Numbered from the stretch's first letter, positions 8,300 through 16,637 are shown. The stretch is DNA of 31,079 bases from JBHIKY01 sp042139015 (GCF_042139015.1 NZ_JBHIKY010000032.1:1-31079), one strand, 5' to 3'. Notes: generated by a model from the letters alone, not told the origin. Numbers and translations are program-made.

Positions 8300-9166
8300 A
8301 TGAAATGGTCAATGGCAACTGTTACGTTTCGATATAGTCTGTATTCTTTTGAAGAGTTATTAGAGCTTGCAAAAGCGAGTGGTTTTCAAGGAGTTGAATT
8401 ATGGGAACCGCATTTGTTAAGAAGCGAACAAGACTTTGATATCCCCCAACATCACCAAAAAGATATTCATATTTTAGCTTTAAGTGGCTATATGGATTTA
8501 ACAAACTTCTCGAATAGTTATTCTTATAACTGGTTAAATGACATAAAGAAGAAGTTAGAACATTGTCAGTCCCTTCATATTCCCCTTTTGCGTTTGTTTA
8601 GCGGTTCTTTATCAAGCCACGACATGAATTGGATGCAATGGAAACAATGGATTGATAGAGTGAACCAGATTGACACTCTGGCTAAGGAATATAATGTCCA
8701 AGTTGTTTTTGAGACCCATCCTAATACCCTTCTAGATGATTACTACAGTGTTTGTTACTTCGTTGATGAAATCGAAAAAAATCAATGGAATCATATAGGT
8801 ATTAATTTTGATACTTTCCATGTTTGGGAATTTGGAAAAGACCCATTAGATTGCCTTAAGCAGTGGTACCCTCACGTTAAACACGTTCATTTAAAAAATG
8901 CAAAACAACAAACCAACGATTTTGTCTTTTCAAACATTTATCATCCAATAGGTAATTATTGTGATCTTTGTTCAATTAGTGAAGGAATTGTCGACACTGA
9001 GCCGTTAGTCAAATATCTACAGTCACAATCATACGACGCAGCCGCTACATTAGAATGGTTTGGACATCCAGATTTAGAATTTATGAAAAATGAAATTCGT
9101 TATCTAAATGAAATTATTGAGCAGCAGGAGAAACTAGTTGTTCAGTTTGCTAGCTATCATAAATAG
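8300..9166 (+). CDS. AsbF-like 3-dehydroshikimate dehydratase, TIM barrel
   Basis: This 288-residue protein has the xylose-isomerase-like TIM barrel fold and resembles AsbF of Bacillus anthracis, which turns 3-dehydroshikimate into 3,4-dihydroxybenzoate (protocatechuate). Shared blocks are the N-terminus MKWSMATVTFRYSLYSFEEL, GVELWEPH, SGYMDLT, the metal/substrate strand VVFETHPNTLLDD, INFDTFHVWEFGKDPLD, VKHVHLKNA, SEGIVDTEPLV and LEWFGH near the end. I chose ATG 8300 because GGGAGG lies 7 nt upstream; the earlier ATG at 8294 sits too close to it. The gene is intact while UbiD and UbiX just upstream are ruined. An intact UbiD/UbiX pair could have decarboxylated protocatechuate to catechol, so a former catechol or siderophore-related route is inferred. 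A generic sugar isomerase is the alternative. Confidence 0.8.
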   Translation: MKWSMATVTFRYSLYSFEELLELAKASGFQGVELWEPHLLRSEQDFDIPQHHQKDIHILALSGYMDLTNFSNSYSYNWLNDIKKKLEHCQSLHIPLLRLFSGSLSSHDMNWMQWKQWIDRVNQIDTLAKEYNVQVVFETHPNTLLDDYYSVCYFVDEIEKNQWNHIGINFDTFHVWEFGKDPLDCLKQWYPHVKHVHLKNAKQQTNDFVFSNIYHPIGNYCDLCSISEGIVDTEPLVKYLQSQSYDAAATLEWFGHPDLEFMKNEIRYLNEIIEQQEKLVVQFASYHK

Positions 9167-9337
9167 GTGAAGCACATAAGTAACTAATAAGCTGCAGGTT
9201 TCTTTTGTATAAGAAATGGGATGAATGTGTTTTTCCTTTTTGGGGGATAGCCAGCAATATGAAGTTTCACGATTTATAAATCCTCTTTACAAATTAAAAA
9301 GATAACATCTTCCTTGAAATCCATCATTTGAATATTC

Positions 9338-9814
9338 TTACTTAGATTTACGTGAGAGATCTGTAATCAATTTGAGGTTCTCTTGTCTGCTCGTCTCTAA
9401 GAAAAGAGAGCAACAAGGGTTAACTGATGAAGATGATCGGTAAATAAAGTGTGTATCTATTTGCTGAAATTCCACAGGAAGGTGATGTTTTCTAACTTCT
9501 TTTTTTGTTTCGACCACAGAAAGGGGGAGTATAGAGACTCCCATCCCAGCTCCTACGCACCCAATGATAGCGTCTAATGAGCCAAATTCCATTATCTTAG
9601 AGGGGACAAAATGTTGAGAGTCAAGAAATTTCTCAAGATGTTTCCGATAAGAACAACCAACACGAAAAACTAAAAGGTTTTTTTCTTCTAAACCCTCGTA
9701 TTTTTTACCCAAGTTGTCTATTTTATTACTTGTTATTAACACCATTTTTTCTTTAAATATGGGTGTTGAGATAATATTTTTGTGTTCAATGGGACCAGCT
9801 ACAACGCGAACCAT
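9338..9814 (-). pseudogene. LysR-family regulator, C-terminal half
   Basis: The frame encodes most of a LysR effector-binding domain: VAGPIEHKNIISTPIFKEKM, LLVFRVGCSYRKHLE, the SLDAIIGCVGAGMGVSILPL stretch typical of the family, and FIYRSSSS near the end. The N-terminal winged helix and linker (about 110 residues) are missing because IS21-derived sequence begins upstream near 9805. The ATG at 9814 falls at the junction and is not the true start. It points toward the AsbF-like gene and may once have regulated the aromatic cluster, but without a DNA-binding domain it cannot now. Confidence 0.85.
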
Positions 9815-10207
9815 TCAATACATCATGAATCACTTTTTTCAAGGGATCATGGTGGAATCGGTCGCAGCATTAAATCTTCTGCTGTTGAGATGGTTGGATC
9901 AGGTAGGAAATCGAAAAGTGAATCAGACAACCGGCGTCTCACCGCAAGAACGATGGGCGGAAGAGAAGTTAAAAGCCATTCATTCACTCAAACGGTATGA
10001 TACGAGCTATCAAACCTTTTCCCACGGGTATAAAATCTATTTTATTACCGCTCATGATTTGATTTTTCAGCTCAAAAAAGCCTAACAAGAAGAAAAATTA
10101 GAAAAGAAGTTACGTAGTTTTGTTAAACCCACGATTTTGATTATAGATGAGATGGGGTATCTTACGTTAGATCATGGAAGTGCTCATTATTTGTTTCAGG
10201 TCATCGC
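9815..10207 (+). mobile_element. IS21-family remnant: end of istA and start of istB region
   Basis: The frame carries the C-terminus of an IstA transposase (LLLLRWLDQVGNRKVNQTTG, SPQERWAEEKLKAIHSLKRY) and passes directly into the middle of the IstB ATPase (YFITAHDLIFQLKKA, a TAA, then EEKLEKKLRSFVKPTILIID, EMGYLTLD with the Walker B aspartates). The IstB Walker A region and both ends of the element are missing. It interrupts the LysR gene. Deletion inside the element removed the istA end and the istB start. Confidence 0.85.
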
Positions 10208-10705
10208 CCGCCTACAGCTGCGAAATAATCAACAAGGCCCTTCGCACGGTCACGAGAATGATTGGTGTTTTTGACTAGTTTTCCTTTCTCCATCTCCAGG
10301 GAATGAATCGCAATTGGTTCCCCTCCCGAAGGAAGAGAAATGATGACACGATCTTCCTTTAGACGAACAGTAACCAGATTCTCCCCGAAGGGAGTATACG
10401 TTCCTAAAGGAACAGTATAGCGGTTAGGTTTAAATTTAATGACATTGTCCTTGTGAACGGTTCTTGTTATACTTACATTATCTTGGCTCTCGAAAGAGAG
10501 TGGAGAAGAGGCTGTTCGTAAGTGTGGCTTTTCCAGGGCAAACACTTCGAAAGGCCTCTTTTTTATGCTGTCATGGACTTGGTAATTCCCCTTTCTCTTC
10601 AGCCAAGCCAGACATTGTTCGTTCCACTTATCTATTTGGTGGAATGTACGGTTCTTTCCAAAATTCCTCTTCAGAAACTTCACTACATTTTCGACCTTTC
10701 AAAAA
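10201..10705 (-). mobile_element. second IS21-family remnant: IstA C-terminal part
   Basis: In the opposite orientation lies the C-terminal 160-170 residues of another IstA: VENVVKFLKRNFGKNRTFHQ, RKGNYQVHDSIKKRPFEVFA, FKPNRYTVPLGTYTPFGENL and the end GLVDYFAAVGGR. It is cut by a TGA near 10705 and joined to the first IS21 piece at about 10205. The two pieces are different parts of divergent elements, so two insertions, or an inversion plus deletion, are needed. The DDE catalytic core is absent. Confidence 0.85.
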
Positions 10706-10764
10706 AACGGGAGATCATTCTCCTTCATTTTTATCTTATTAAAAATAAGTAAAAATTATAATTT

Positions 10765-10814
10765 GTTACAAATTATTGTAACGATATAACATGTTTTAAT
10801 GTGTTATATATAAT
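10765..10814 (+). promoter_or_regulatory. two inverted repeats and a -10 box before HTH gene
   Basis: GTTACAA/TTGTAAC (10765-10782, 4-nt centre) and ATATAACA/TGTTATAT (10784-10791 with 10802-10809) stand in tandem, the second abutting TATAAT at 10809-10814. No strong -35 is seen. Palindromes at a promoter directly before an HTH gene suggest an autoregulatory operator; this is inference. Confidence 0.4.
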
Positions 10815-10837
10815 GTACAATTTGTTTACTACAGTAA

Positions 10838-11275
10838 GTATCTTACTATGTTTCTAAGGGTTTGGCTGAACTGTTAAACATAACAGAAGCGACCATATAT
10901 AAATACATAAGGGGAGGAAAAGTGGTTCCTTATAATAAGGACAGCTTGCAAATTGATGGAGAGTACCGTTTTTCAGAGGAGGAAGCGCTCAAACTCGTAG
11001 ATGCTCAAGAAGAAAAGCCCGGCCTTTCTACAAAAGATATTGCTGATCAGTTGGGAGTCACGTCCTATACGGTAACAAGGCATATCAAAAGTGGAGAACT
11101 GCCTGCAGAAAGGAAAATGTATAAAGGATTAGAACGATATTTCGTTAAAGAGGAAGACTTTAAGATGTATGCTTCCCGCATTCTTAGCAATAAACAAGAG
11201 AAGCTATATGATGACACTCTTGGTTTCTATCTTTTTCAGACATTATATGATCAAGATAGGGCTCTGCTGCTATAG
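10838..11275 (+). pseudogene. two-HTH DNA-binding protein, start and end damaged
   Basis: The protein has two MerR/excisionase-type helix-turn-helix units: LAELLNITEATIYKYIRGGK near the start and STKDIADQLGVTSYTVTRHI at residues about 55-75, followed by a GELPAERK wing-like turn. The frame opens at 10838 after a TAA with no ATG or ribosome binding site; the best nominal start is TTG 10862. It ends at TAG 11273, but the same frame continues with plausible sequence (YFDETIIQSISGEQLSE) to a TAA at about 11328, so the TAG may be a nonsense mutation. Downstream sequence turns into a TctA fragment. DNA binding is likely from the motifs; target and function are unknown. Confidence 0.6.
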
Positions 11276-11306
11276 TACTTTGATGAAACGATCATCCAAA
11301 GCATAA

Positions 11307-11744
11307 GTGGGGAACAGCTCTCTGAATAAGATGCGAGTAATAGCGAATATAATTGGGGCTACAGCGTGTCTGTTCCTAACCAAACCAATTTCCCGCTTTA
11401 GTTTAATTGAACCATCAAAGTTGGTTCCGTTCCTTGCCATCATTCTAATTATAGGAGCCTATCAAACTAGTCAACACTGGGGAGATCTATTATTGTTTGT
11501 TTTATTAGGGATTATTGGATGGGTGATGGTACAGCTTGATTGGCCAAGGGCCCCGATATTAATAGGCTTTGTACTGGCTTTGGCAGCCGAAAGGTACCTT
11601 TGGATATCTGTTTCCCGCTTTGATTGGGAATGGGTGTACCGACCGGGAGTTATAACCATAGCAGGGATCATTATTTTAATATTTGCCAGCAGCTATTGGA
11701 TATCTAAATTAGGAGCTTTAAGAGGAGCAAAAAGTAAAGGGTGA
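11307..11744 (+). pseudogene. TctA-family transporter subunit, C-terminal fragment
   Basis: From about residue 9 this frame matches the last 130 residues of the large permease of tripartite tricarboxylate transporters (TctA): LVPFLAIILIIGAYQTSQHW, then WPRAPILIGFVLALAAERYL and SVSRFDWEWVYRPGVI. Intact TctA proteins have about 500 residues and 10-12 membrane helices; only the last three or four helices remain. The first codons come from unrelated upstream sequence. It ends 9 nt before the small subunit, the usual operon arrangement. The fragment cannot transport alone. Confidence 0.8.
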
Positions 11745-11750
11745 TTACTT

Positions 11751-12194
11751 GTGATGAGAAAGTCAACCGTATCTCTTATATTTATTGGTTTTATCTTTAT
11801 CGGATGCATGTGGTTCATTATTGAATCTTTTTCTTTTCAAGATACAGCTAGATATTTCCCTATAACTGTAGCATCTATAGGAGCAGTCATTTCCTTGATT
11901 GTCTTTATTCAAACCTTAATAAATCATGTAAAAACAAAGGAAGAAACGCTTTTTCATCAGCAATTTGGAGAAGTGCTTAAGTATGCAGGGTGGTTGATCG
12001 GTTATATCTTGTTAATAAATATTTTAGGTTTTATTTCTTCTACGGTTATTTATTTAATTGCTTTTTTATACTTTGTCACTCAAATGAAGGTACTTCAAAT
12101 AGCAGTTAGTGTAGGAGGAACATTAGCTTTTCTTTTTTTACTAGGGGAGTTTGTAGAGATAAAGTGGCCTGAAGGAATACTCTTTTATATGTAA
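11751..12194 (+). CDS. TctB-family small membrane subunit (DUF1468)
   Basis: A protein of about 147 residues with four predicted membrane helices (SLIFIGFIFIGCMWFIIESF near the start, ITVASIGAVISLIVFIQTLI, a pair around GWLIGYILLINILGFISSTV, and a final helix). This fits the TctB subunit of tripartite tricarboxylate transporters, which pairs with TctA and a periplasmic-type binding protein to import citrate or other carboxylates. Start is GTG 11751 or ATG 11754; AAAGGG lies just upstream. The adjacent TctA is truncated and no binding-protein gene is visible, so this intact subunit is probably an orphan. Confidence 0.8.
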   Translation: MMRKSTVSLIFIGFIFIGCMWFIIESFSFQDTARYFPITVASIGAVISLIVFIQTLINHVKTKEETLFHQQFGEVLKYAGWLIGYILLINILGFISSTVIYLIAFLYFVTQMKVLQIAVSVGGTLAFLFLLGEFVEIKWPEGILFYM

Positions 12195-12228
12195 AACGAA
12201 ATAATACTAATAGAATGAGGTGGTTCCT

Positions 12229-13002
12229 TTGACTAAACAGAAAGTAGATGTGCGGAAGCAGTTTGGTAAAAATGCCTACGGATACACAGTAAGCGAGCTT
12301 CATGCTAAAGGAAAGGATCTTTCGTTGTTAGTAGAGCTATCAGAGAAGAAAGGCAACGAACAGTTATTAGACGTGGCTACAGGGGCAGGGCATACAGTCA
12401 ATGCCTTTGCTCCCTATGTAGCTAAAGCGGTTGCCTTTGACCTTACAAAAGAAATGTTAACAGAAGCTCGCTCCTTGATTCAGAAAAATCAACACGATAA
12501 TGTCTCATTTGTTCATGGTGATGCAGAAGAAATGCCTTTTCAGGATGATTCCTTTGACATTGTTACCTGTCGGATTGCTGCCCACCACTTTCCAGACTTG
12601 CACAAGTTTATGAAGGAAGTACAGCGAGTCTTAAAGGTTGGTGGAGAATTTCTACTTATTGACAATACTGCACCAGAACGAGACAGTTTTGACACATTCT
12701 TTAACACGATTGAAAAAGAGCGGGATCACAGCCATGTAAGAGCATGGAAAAAATCTGAGTGGCTGGCTATGGTCGAGCAGCATGGGTTGGAACTCAGTGT
12801 CTGCCATCGTTATGAAAAAACCTTTCACTTTGATGATTGGTGTGATCGAATGAAAACGACAGAAACCGAAAAACAAGACTTAAGCTCTTTCATCAATAAC
12901 GTAGATGAGGAGATAAAGGCAAAATTTAATATAAAAGCAGAAGAAGACAGAGTGGTCAGTTTCAAAGGAGAAGCAATCGTTTTAAAAGCAATCAAATCAT
13001 AA
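12229..13002 (+). CDS. class I SAM-dependent methyltransferase
   Basis: This is a soluble methyltransferase of about 257 residues. Motif I is LLDVATGAGHTVNAFAP, with the acidic residue of strand 2 in AVAFDLTKEM, then FVHGDAEEMPFQDDSFDIVT (motifs II-III) and VLKVGGEFLLIDN (post-motif strand). This is the UbiE/MenG-like class, close in style to the uncharacterised YcgJ-type enzymes of Bacillus; the substrate is unknown. GAGGTGG at 12217-12223 best serves TTG 12229 (start TKQKVDVRKQFGKNA); GTG 12220 would overlap that site. The frame is intact. It may be cotranscribed with TctB, but a link is not evident. Confidence 0.85.
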   Translation: MTKQKVDVRKQFGKNAYGYTVSELHAKGKDLSLLVELSEKKGNEQLLDVATGAGHTVNAFAPYVAKAVAFDLTKEMLTEARSLIQKNQHDNVSFVHGDAEEMPFQDDSFDIVTCRIAAHHFPDLHKFMKEVQRVLKVGGEFLLIDNTAPERDSFDTFFNTIEKERDHSHVRAWKKSEWLAMVEQHGLELSVCHRYEKTFHFDDWCDRMKTTETEKQDLSSFINNVDEEIKAKFNIKAEEDRVVSFKGEAIVLKAIKS

Positions 13003-13098
13003 TAGATATGTAAAAGGTAACTCCTTATTTACGGTTTGGGGACTAGGTTTTTGTTCAACTTTTAAATTCCAGCGGCTACCGCGAAGGCTCGTACAAGT

Positions 13099-13450
13099 TT
13101 AAATACAACTCTTGTTACTGTTCAACCCCCGATGAATACTGACTTCCTTATTCCCTATTTTACTACAAAATTGAGTGTTTCCAACAGTAGAGCTATATTT
13201 TTTCCAATGATTTCGCTCATTTTCAGATAATAAGTAAACTCCAGTGATATCAGCATTGGACAAGCTTATATTAAAAATCATTGGAAAACCGTTAAATGAA
13301 ATCTTGTTCCCCATCACGCATTTTTCTGAAACCAATTTCAATCTCAGTCAGTTGATTGATCGAAACTAGACCTATGAATGATACGAAGTCTTCATCTGGA
13401 ACAATAATCCGTTTGATATCATTTTTATTTGAATAAGCTATAGTGATGAA
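13099..13450 (-). pseudogene. possible frameshifted hypothetical gene
   Basis: Two minus-strand frames give adjacent protein-like stretches: upstream DIKRIIVPDEDFVSFIGLVS followed by INQLTEIEIGFRKMRDGE, then after a frame change near 13310 SFNGFPMIFNISLSNADITG and VYLLSENERNHWKKYSS. Together they could be one small gene broken by an indel. No family is recognised, no ribosome binding site is seen, and the alternative is chance open frames in an AT-rich gap. Confidence 0.25.
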
Positions 13451-13684
13451 GAGGACAAGAGCTATTATGAACGGTTACCAGAGAGGGAAGGAATGGTGAG
13501 ATCTTCCTAACGCAGTGTAATAGCTTACCACCTGGGAGCTGTATGGATGAAATAAGTAAGTAATTCATACCGTATGCTACGATACAGCAAACCAAAGCCA
13601 TTACTTAATAAACGTAATGGGAAGTTGGGTGGAACCGCGGGTAAAACCATACTCGTCCCTTAGAGGGATGAGTATGGTTTTTTT
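13440..13684 (+). promoter_or_regulatory. T-box leader, threonine-type
   Basis: The T-box core TGGGTGGAACCGCGGG lies at 13626-13641. It is followed by a 17-bp terminator stem (13644-13660 with 13664-13680) and a U-run. Upstream, AGCTATTA and TAATAGCT can form the base of stem I, with AGAGAGGGAAGG between. A candidate specifier ACC (threonine) occurs at 13527-13529 followed by A. Uncharged tRNA-Thr would favour antitermination and expression of the following synthetase gene. The leader appears complete. Confidence 0.9.
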
Positions 13685-13708
13685 AATTTTATAAAAGGAT
13701 GTGTATGT

Positions 13709-14359
13709 ATGGGACATGAAAAAATGGTGATTTCGTTTCCAGATGGTAACCAAAAATCTTTCTCAAAAGGAAGTACATTGGAGGATATTGCTCAGTCTAT
13801 AAGTCCAAGTCTTAAGAAAAAGTCGGTAGTCGGGAGAGTCGATGGATCCTTATATGATATGCAGAGACCTATCAACACTAATGCTGAGATTGAAATATTT
13901 TCCCTTAGCTCACCAGAGGGGTTAGAGGTAATGAGACATACCGCAACTCATGTTATGGCTCAAGCCGTTAAGCGTCTTTTTGGAAATGTGAATTTAGGGG
14001 TAGGTCCTGTTGTGGAAAATGGCTTTTACTATGACATCGATACTGATCAGAGTATAACTAAAGATGATCTAACTAAAATTGAAAAAGAAATGAATAACAT
14101 TGTAACTGAGAACTTGATGATTAAACGGGAGTTAATATCGCGAGATAAAGCTGAAAGCATTTTTTCGAATGATCATTTAAAGCTAAAACTATTAAAGAAA
14201 ATTCCCTCGGAAGAAGAAGTCTTCATCTACAAACAAGGGGAGTTTATAGATCTATGCAGAGGTCCTCATTTACCATCGACTAAATTTGTTAAGGCCTTTA
14301 CTTTAACAAATGTCTCAGGAGCTTATTGGCTAGAGAATAGTGAAAACGAGATGCTATGA
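13709..14359 (+). pseudogene. threonyl-tRNA synthetase, N-terminal third only
   Basis: The 216-residue product has a TGS domain (about residues 5-65, VISFPDGNQKSFSKGSTLED) and the N2 editing domain (about 70-216). All four editing-site residues are visible: H77 and H81 in RHTATHVMAQAVKRLFG, and C183 and H187 in DLCRGPH. The catalytic class II core and the anticodon-binding domain are missing; normal length is about 640. The frame ends with TGA right after AYWLENSENEML, where intact enzymes continue. AAAAGGA lies 9 nt before ATG 13709 and the T-box leader is intact, so it resembles a truncated thrS/thrZ paralogue. It could be dead, or could act as a free-standing Ser-tRNA-Thr deacylase; decay is the simpler view given the neighbourhood. 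Confidence 0.9.
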
Positions 14360-14462
14360 AGTTTTAACCTCATGTCAATTTCCATTTTTTTTAGTAGGAA
14401 ACCTTTTTCAGATGTAGGCCGTGAGATTAACGCCTAACAACAAAGCAAAGGCTCAGTTACAT

Positions 14463-15173
14463 TCAAGGTGTGGAGAGTAAGAGCTTAATCTCGTAAGAAT
14501 CACTTGCCTCTTTTAAGCCTTCGATAAATTTATCATATATAGCCGTTGTATTTTCGCGGTTTTTTCGCGACCAGTCGTTGTTTTTAAAGAAAGATTTACG
14601 CAATTCCTCTGTCAGTTCTAACTGTGCCCCAGCTTTTAACTGATTATCATTGACAATGTTTTTTTTACTCGTTCCTGCTATGTCAGCAGGTGCATCTTCA
14701 ACTTGGAATCCCCGCTTCTGAAGAGAGTAGCGTATCATTTCCTTATACTCTCGATTTCTTCCGCCAAGGTAAATAATCGGTTCTATTCCTTGATATCCAT
14801 GAATGGATAAAGCGCTTACAGAATTTTCCGCCATGCTTCGACCAATAGGTTCGTCAAAACGCAAAGAGTTGAGGTGTAAAATCTTGTTGTTCGTTGGCTT
14901 TATTCCTTCAAAGAGATAATAAGAATAATCTATCTGGTTTGCTAGCCCTTTTGCCACTTCAGATGTTCCCGGTTCAATTCCTCCACCATGGATAGCGATG
15001 ACGGAAATGACGCTATTTCGTTGTTTGTAATTAATTTCATAGTCTTCATTCAGCAATTCATGCTCCTTTAAATCGTCATAGGACTTATAATAGTCTGCAT
15101 TTGAATAAGATGGTAAAAATAATAAAGAGGCGGAGATAAGAAGGAGAGTTCTCCACTTACTAATTTTATTCAT
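14463..15173 (-). CDS. secreted poly-gamma-glutamate hydrolase, PghP/YndL family
   Basis: A protein of about 236 residues that begins with a signal peptide (basic MNKISKWR, hydrophobic LLLISASLLFLPSYSNA). The mature part matches phage-type PGA hydrolases PghP and the B. subtilis relatives YndL/YmaC: IAIHGGGIEPGTSEVAKGLA with the metal-binding histidine, SYYLFEGIKP, LHLNSLRFDEP, SALSIHGYQG with the second histidine, and YLGGRNREYKEMI. The end LELTEELRKSFF is also typical. These zinc enzymes cut gamma-linked polyglutamate outside the cell. Start 15173 is preferred because AAAGG stands 8 nt before it; the ATG at 15182 is fused to that site. It fits with ggt and pgsB elsewhere in the window. The gene appears complete. 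Confidence 0.88.
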   Translation of the reverse strand: MNKISKWRTLLLISASLLFLPSYSNADYYKSYDDLKEHELLNEDYEINYKQRNSVISVIAIHGGGIEPGTSEVAKGLANQIDYSYYLFEGIKPTNNKILHLNSLRFDEPIGRSMAENSVSALSIHGYQGIEPIIYLGGRNREYKEMIRYSLQKRGFQVEDAPADIAGTSKKNIVNDNQLKAGAQLELTEELRKSFFKNNDWSRKNRENTTAIYDKFIEGLKEASDSYEIKLLLSTP

Positions 15174-15182
15174 GTTAAACAT

Positions 15183-15482
15183 CCTTTTTCATAGTATATG
15201 ATGTTTACATGAATCTGTTATACATAAAAACAACCACCAGTCCAGAGTTTCAGGAAGATGGTTGTCAAACATAAGGAAATGAAAAACAGGTGACGTTTTC
15301 GGTTCTTTTTATTATATTCTTTGATGAATTTTTGATCTTCCAAGGCTGCTACTGAAGTTATCTGTGCTAGTCTTTACTCGCAGCTCCTATCCTTTGAATT
15401 TGTGTCGACAACTCAAGTATACAGACATATAGGAGCCTGTGTGTTTTTTTGTACCTAAATTGTGCAGGAACCCCAACATTTA
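15183..15482. other. gap between PGA hydrolase and secreted-protein gene
   Basis: No gene can be supported. The stretch holds divergent promoter space for the two flanking genes and a weak imperfect repeat ACAACCA...TGGTTGT near 15230-15266. Confidence 0.5.
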
Positions 15483-15512
15483 TTGTAGACCCAAATATTT
15501 ATGATGTATAAT
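15483..15512 (+). promoter_or_regulatory. promoter of the secreted-protein gene
   Basis: TTGTAG (15483-15488), an 18-bp spacer and TATAAT (15507-15512) precede the gene at 15551, whose ribosome binding site is TTAGGAGG. Confidence 0.6.
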
Positions 15513-15550
15513 ATCTATAGTGTTCACATATTTATTTTAGGAGGTTTTTT

Positions 15551-16087
15551 ATGAGCAACAAATTCTTATACTTCTCACTTGTAGTAGCAATGGTTTTTAG
15601 TTCTACTACTTTATGGTCGCTTGAAGCAAATGGTGTTTCTACAAAACAAATCTCTTATAATGAAACAACGGCGAATGAAGTAAACGATGAAAATCTTACA
15701 TATGAACAAAAAGAAAATGTAAAAGCAATTGAAGAATTTAATGAGACAGAATTAACAGATTACAAGGAGGACGAGGAACAAGTTACAACTCAAGGAAAAA
15801 CAACAATGACATTTAAAGCTGCGGCTAATAAAATAAAAAGCGATGCAAAAGAAATTGATAGGGCATTCGATGCAGCTATTGATAAACTTCCATTTGTTTC
15901 AGAAGACAAAAAAAATGCCTGGAAAGCTGGTTTTTCTGCTTATGCATTAGGAAATTATATTTTAAATGTTACTGGCACAGTTGATAGTGTAGAAGAAGCT
16001 ATTGAAAATTACTTAACAGATGAATTAGGAATGCCTGACTATATTGCCCAACCATTAGTTAAAACTGTTTTCTTCTTTGTACTTTAA
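15551..16087 (+). CDS. secreted protein of unknown function, possible toxin
   Basis: A 178-residue protein with a clear signal peptide (MSNKFLYFSLVVAMVFSSTT, cleavage likely near residue 23-28). An acidic, low-complexity propeptide-like stretch follows (about 29-83, rich in E, N, T), then a C-terminal part of about 95 residues beginning TMTFKAAANKIKSDAKEIDR. That part has the glycine/alanine-rich segment AWKAGFSAYALGNYILNVTG and ends in a hydrophobic tail, PLVKTVFFFVL. No cysteine is present. A strong AGGAGG lies 7 nt before the start. The gene faces, and overlaps by its stop codon, a three-helix membrane protein gene; a second decayed copy of the same pair lies at 17915-18306. I do not recognise the family. 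Signal peptide, cleavable-looking acidic region, amphipathic/hydrophobic end and a dedicated membrane partner suggest a secreted antibacterial protein with immunity, but this is inference. Confidence 0.8.
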   Translation: MSNKFLYFSLVVAMVFSSTTLWSLEANGVSTKQISYNETTANEVNDENLTYEQKENVKAIEEFNETELTDYKEDEEQVTTQGKTTMTFKAAANKIKSDAKEIDRAFDAAIDKLPFVSEDKKNAWKAGFSAYALGNYILNVTGTVDSVEEAIENYLTDELGMPDYIAQPLVKTVFFFVL

Positions 16088-16398
16088 ATGAAGTTGATGT
16101 ATTTAAGAATATTTAGGACAAGACCGATGAAGACAATAATTAGGAATACTATATAAGTAATCTTTTTACCAGTTGTTTCAGTGTTCCGAAGATTTGCCAA
16201 AAACATAGTAATATAAATAATATTAGCCGTAAAAAGACCAAGATATTGTAAGCTATTGCTTAAAGCTTCATCTACTAACGCATTAAAAAAGTTAATAGCT
16301 GATATAGGAAGAACAATAAATAGAAGGAGAAAAGCGAAGAGTAAACTGTCAAGGTGTTCTTGAAATCTTGTATTTTTTGGTTTTGTATTATTGGTCAT
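16084..16398 (-). CDS. three-helix membrane protein, possible immunity protein
   Basis: A 104-residue protein with a charged N-terminal tail (MTNNTKPKNTRFQEHLD) and three predicted membrane helices, about residues 19-39, 51-71 and 79-103. Start ATG 16398 has GAGGTGA 6 nt upstream. Its stop overlaps that of the convergent secreted-protein gene in the palindrome TTTAAA. It shares pattern with the product at 18007-18306: a similar RxxEHxxxxLxAFxLL stretch, the same number and spacing of helices, and the same genomic position. The pairing in two copies argues that the two genes work together. Immunity to, or export of, the secreted partner is a guess from layout. Confidence 0.8.
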   Translation of the reverse strand: MTNNTKPKNTRFQEHLDSLLFAFLLLFIVLPISAINFFNALVDEALSNSLQYLGLFTANIIYITMFLANLRNTETTGKKITYIVFLIIVFIGLVLNILKYINFI

Positions 16399-16605
16399 TG
16401 ATTTTCACCTCAGCATTCTTATTTATGTTGTAACATGCCTAGAAAAATAAATAAATACAACTTAAATCATATGGGAAATCCCTATAATCAAAAAAGTACT
16501 TTAGATCATTTACAAACGGGGTCGGTTAGGAAAAATAAAAAGCCTAGTTGGGGTAGAACCAGCAGCCGTGACATGAAGCGCAATCTATTAAAATAATGGA
16601 AATAG

Positions 16606-16637
16606 GAACCGATCCATGGTTAAGAATCGGTTCTTTT
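16606..16637 (+). terminator. hairpin with T-rich tail
   Basis: GAACCGAT (16606-16613) pairs with ATCGGTTC (16626-16633), followed by TTTTC. No gene clearly ends here on the plus strand. The rest of 16399-16720 holds nothing else I can name. Confidence 0.5.

Noticed and set aside
9714..10085. 123-codon plus-strand frame crossing from LysR into IS21
   Set aside because: Only the IS21-derived part is meaningful; the first third is antisense to the LysR fragment.
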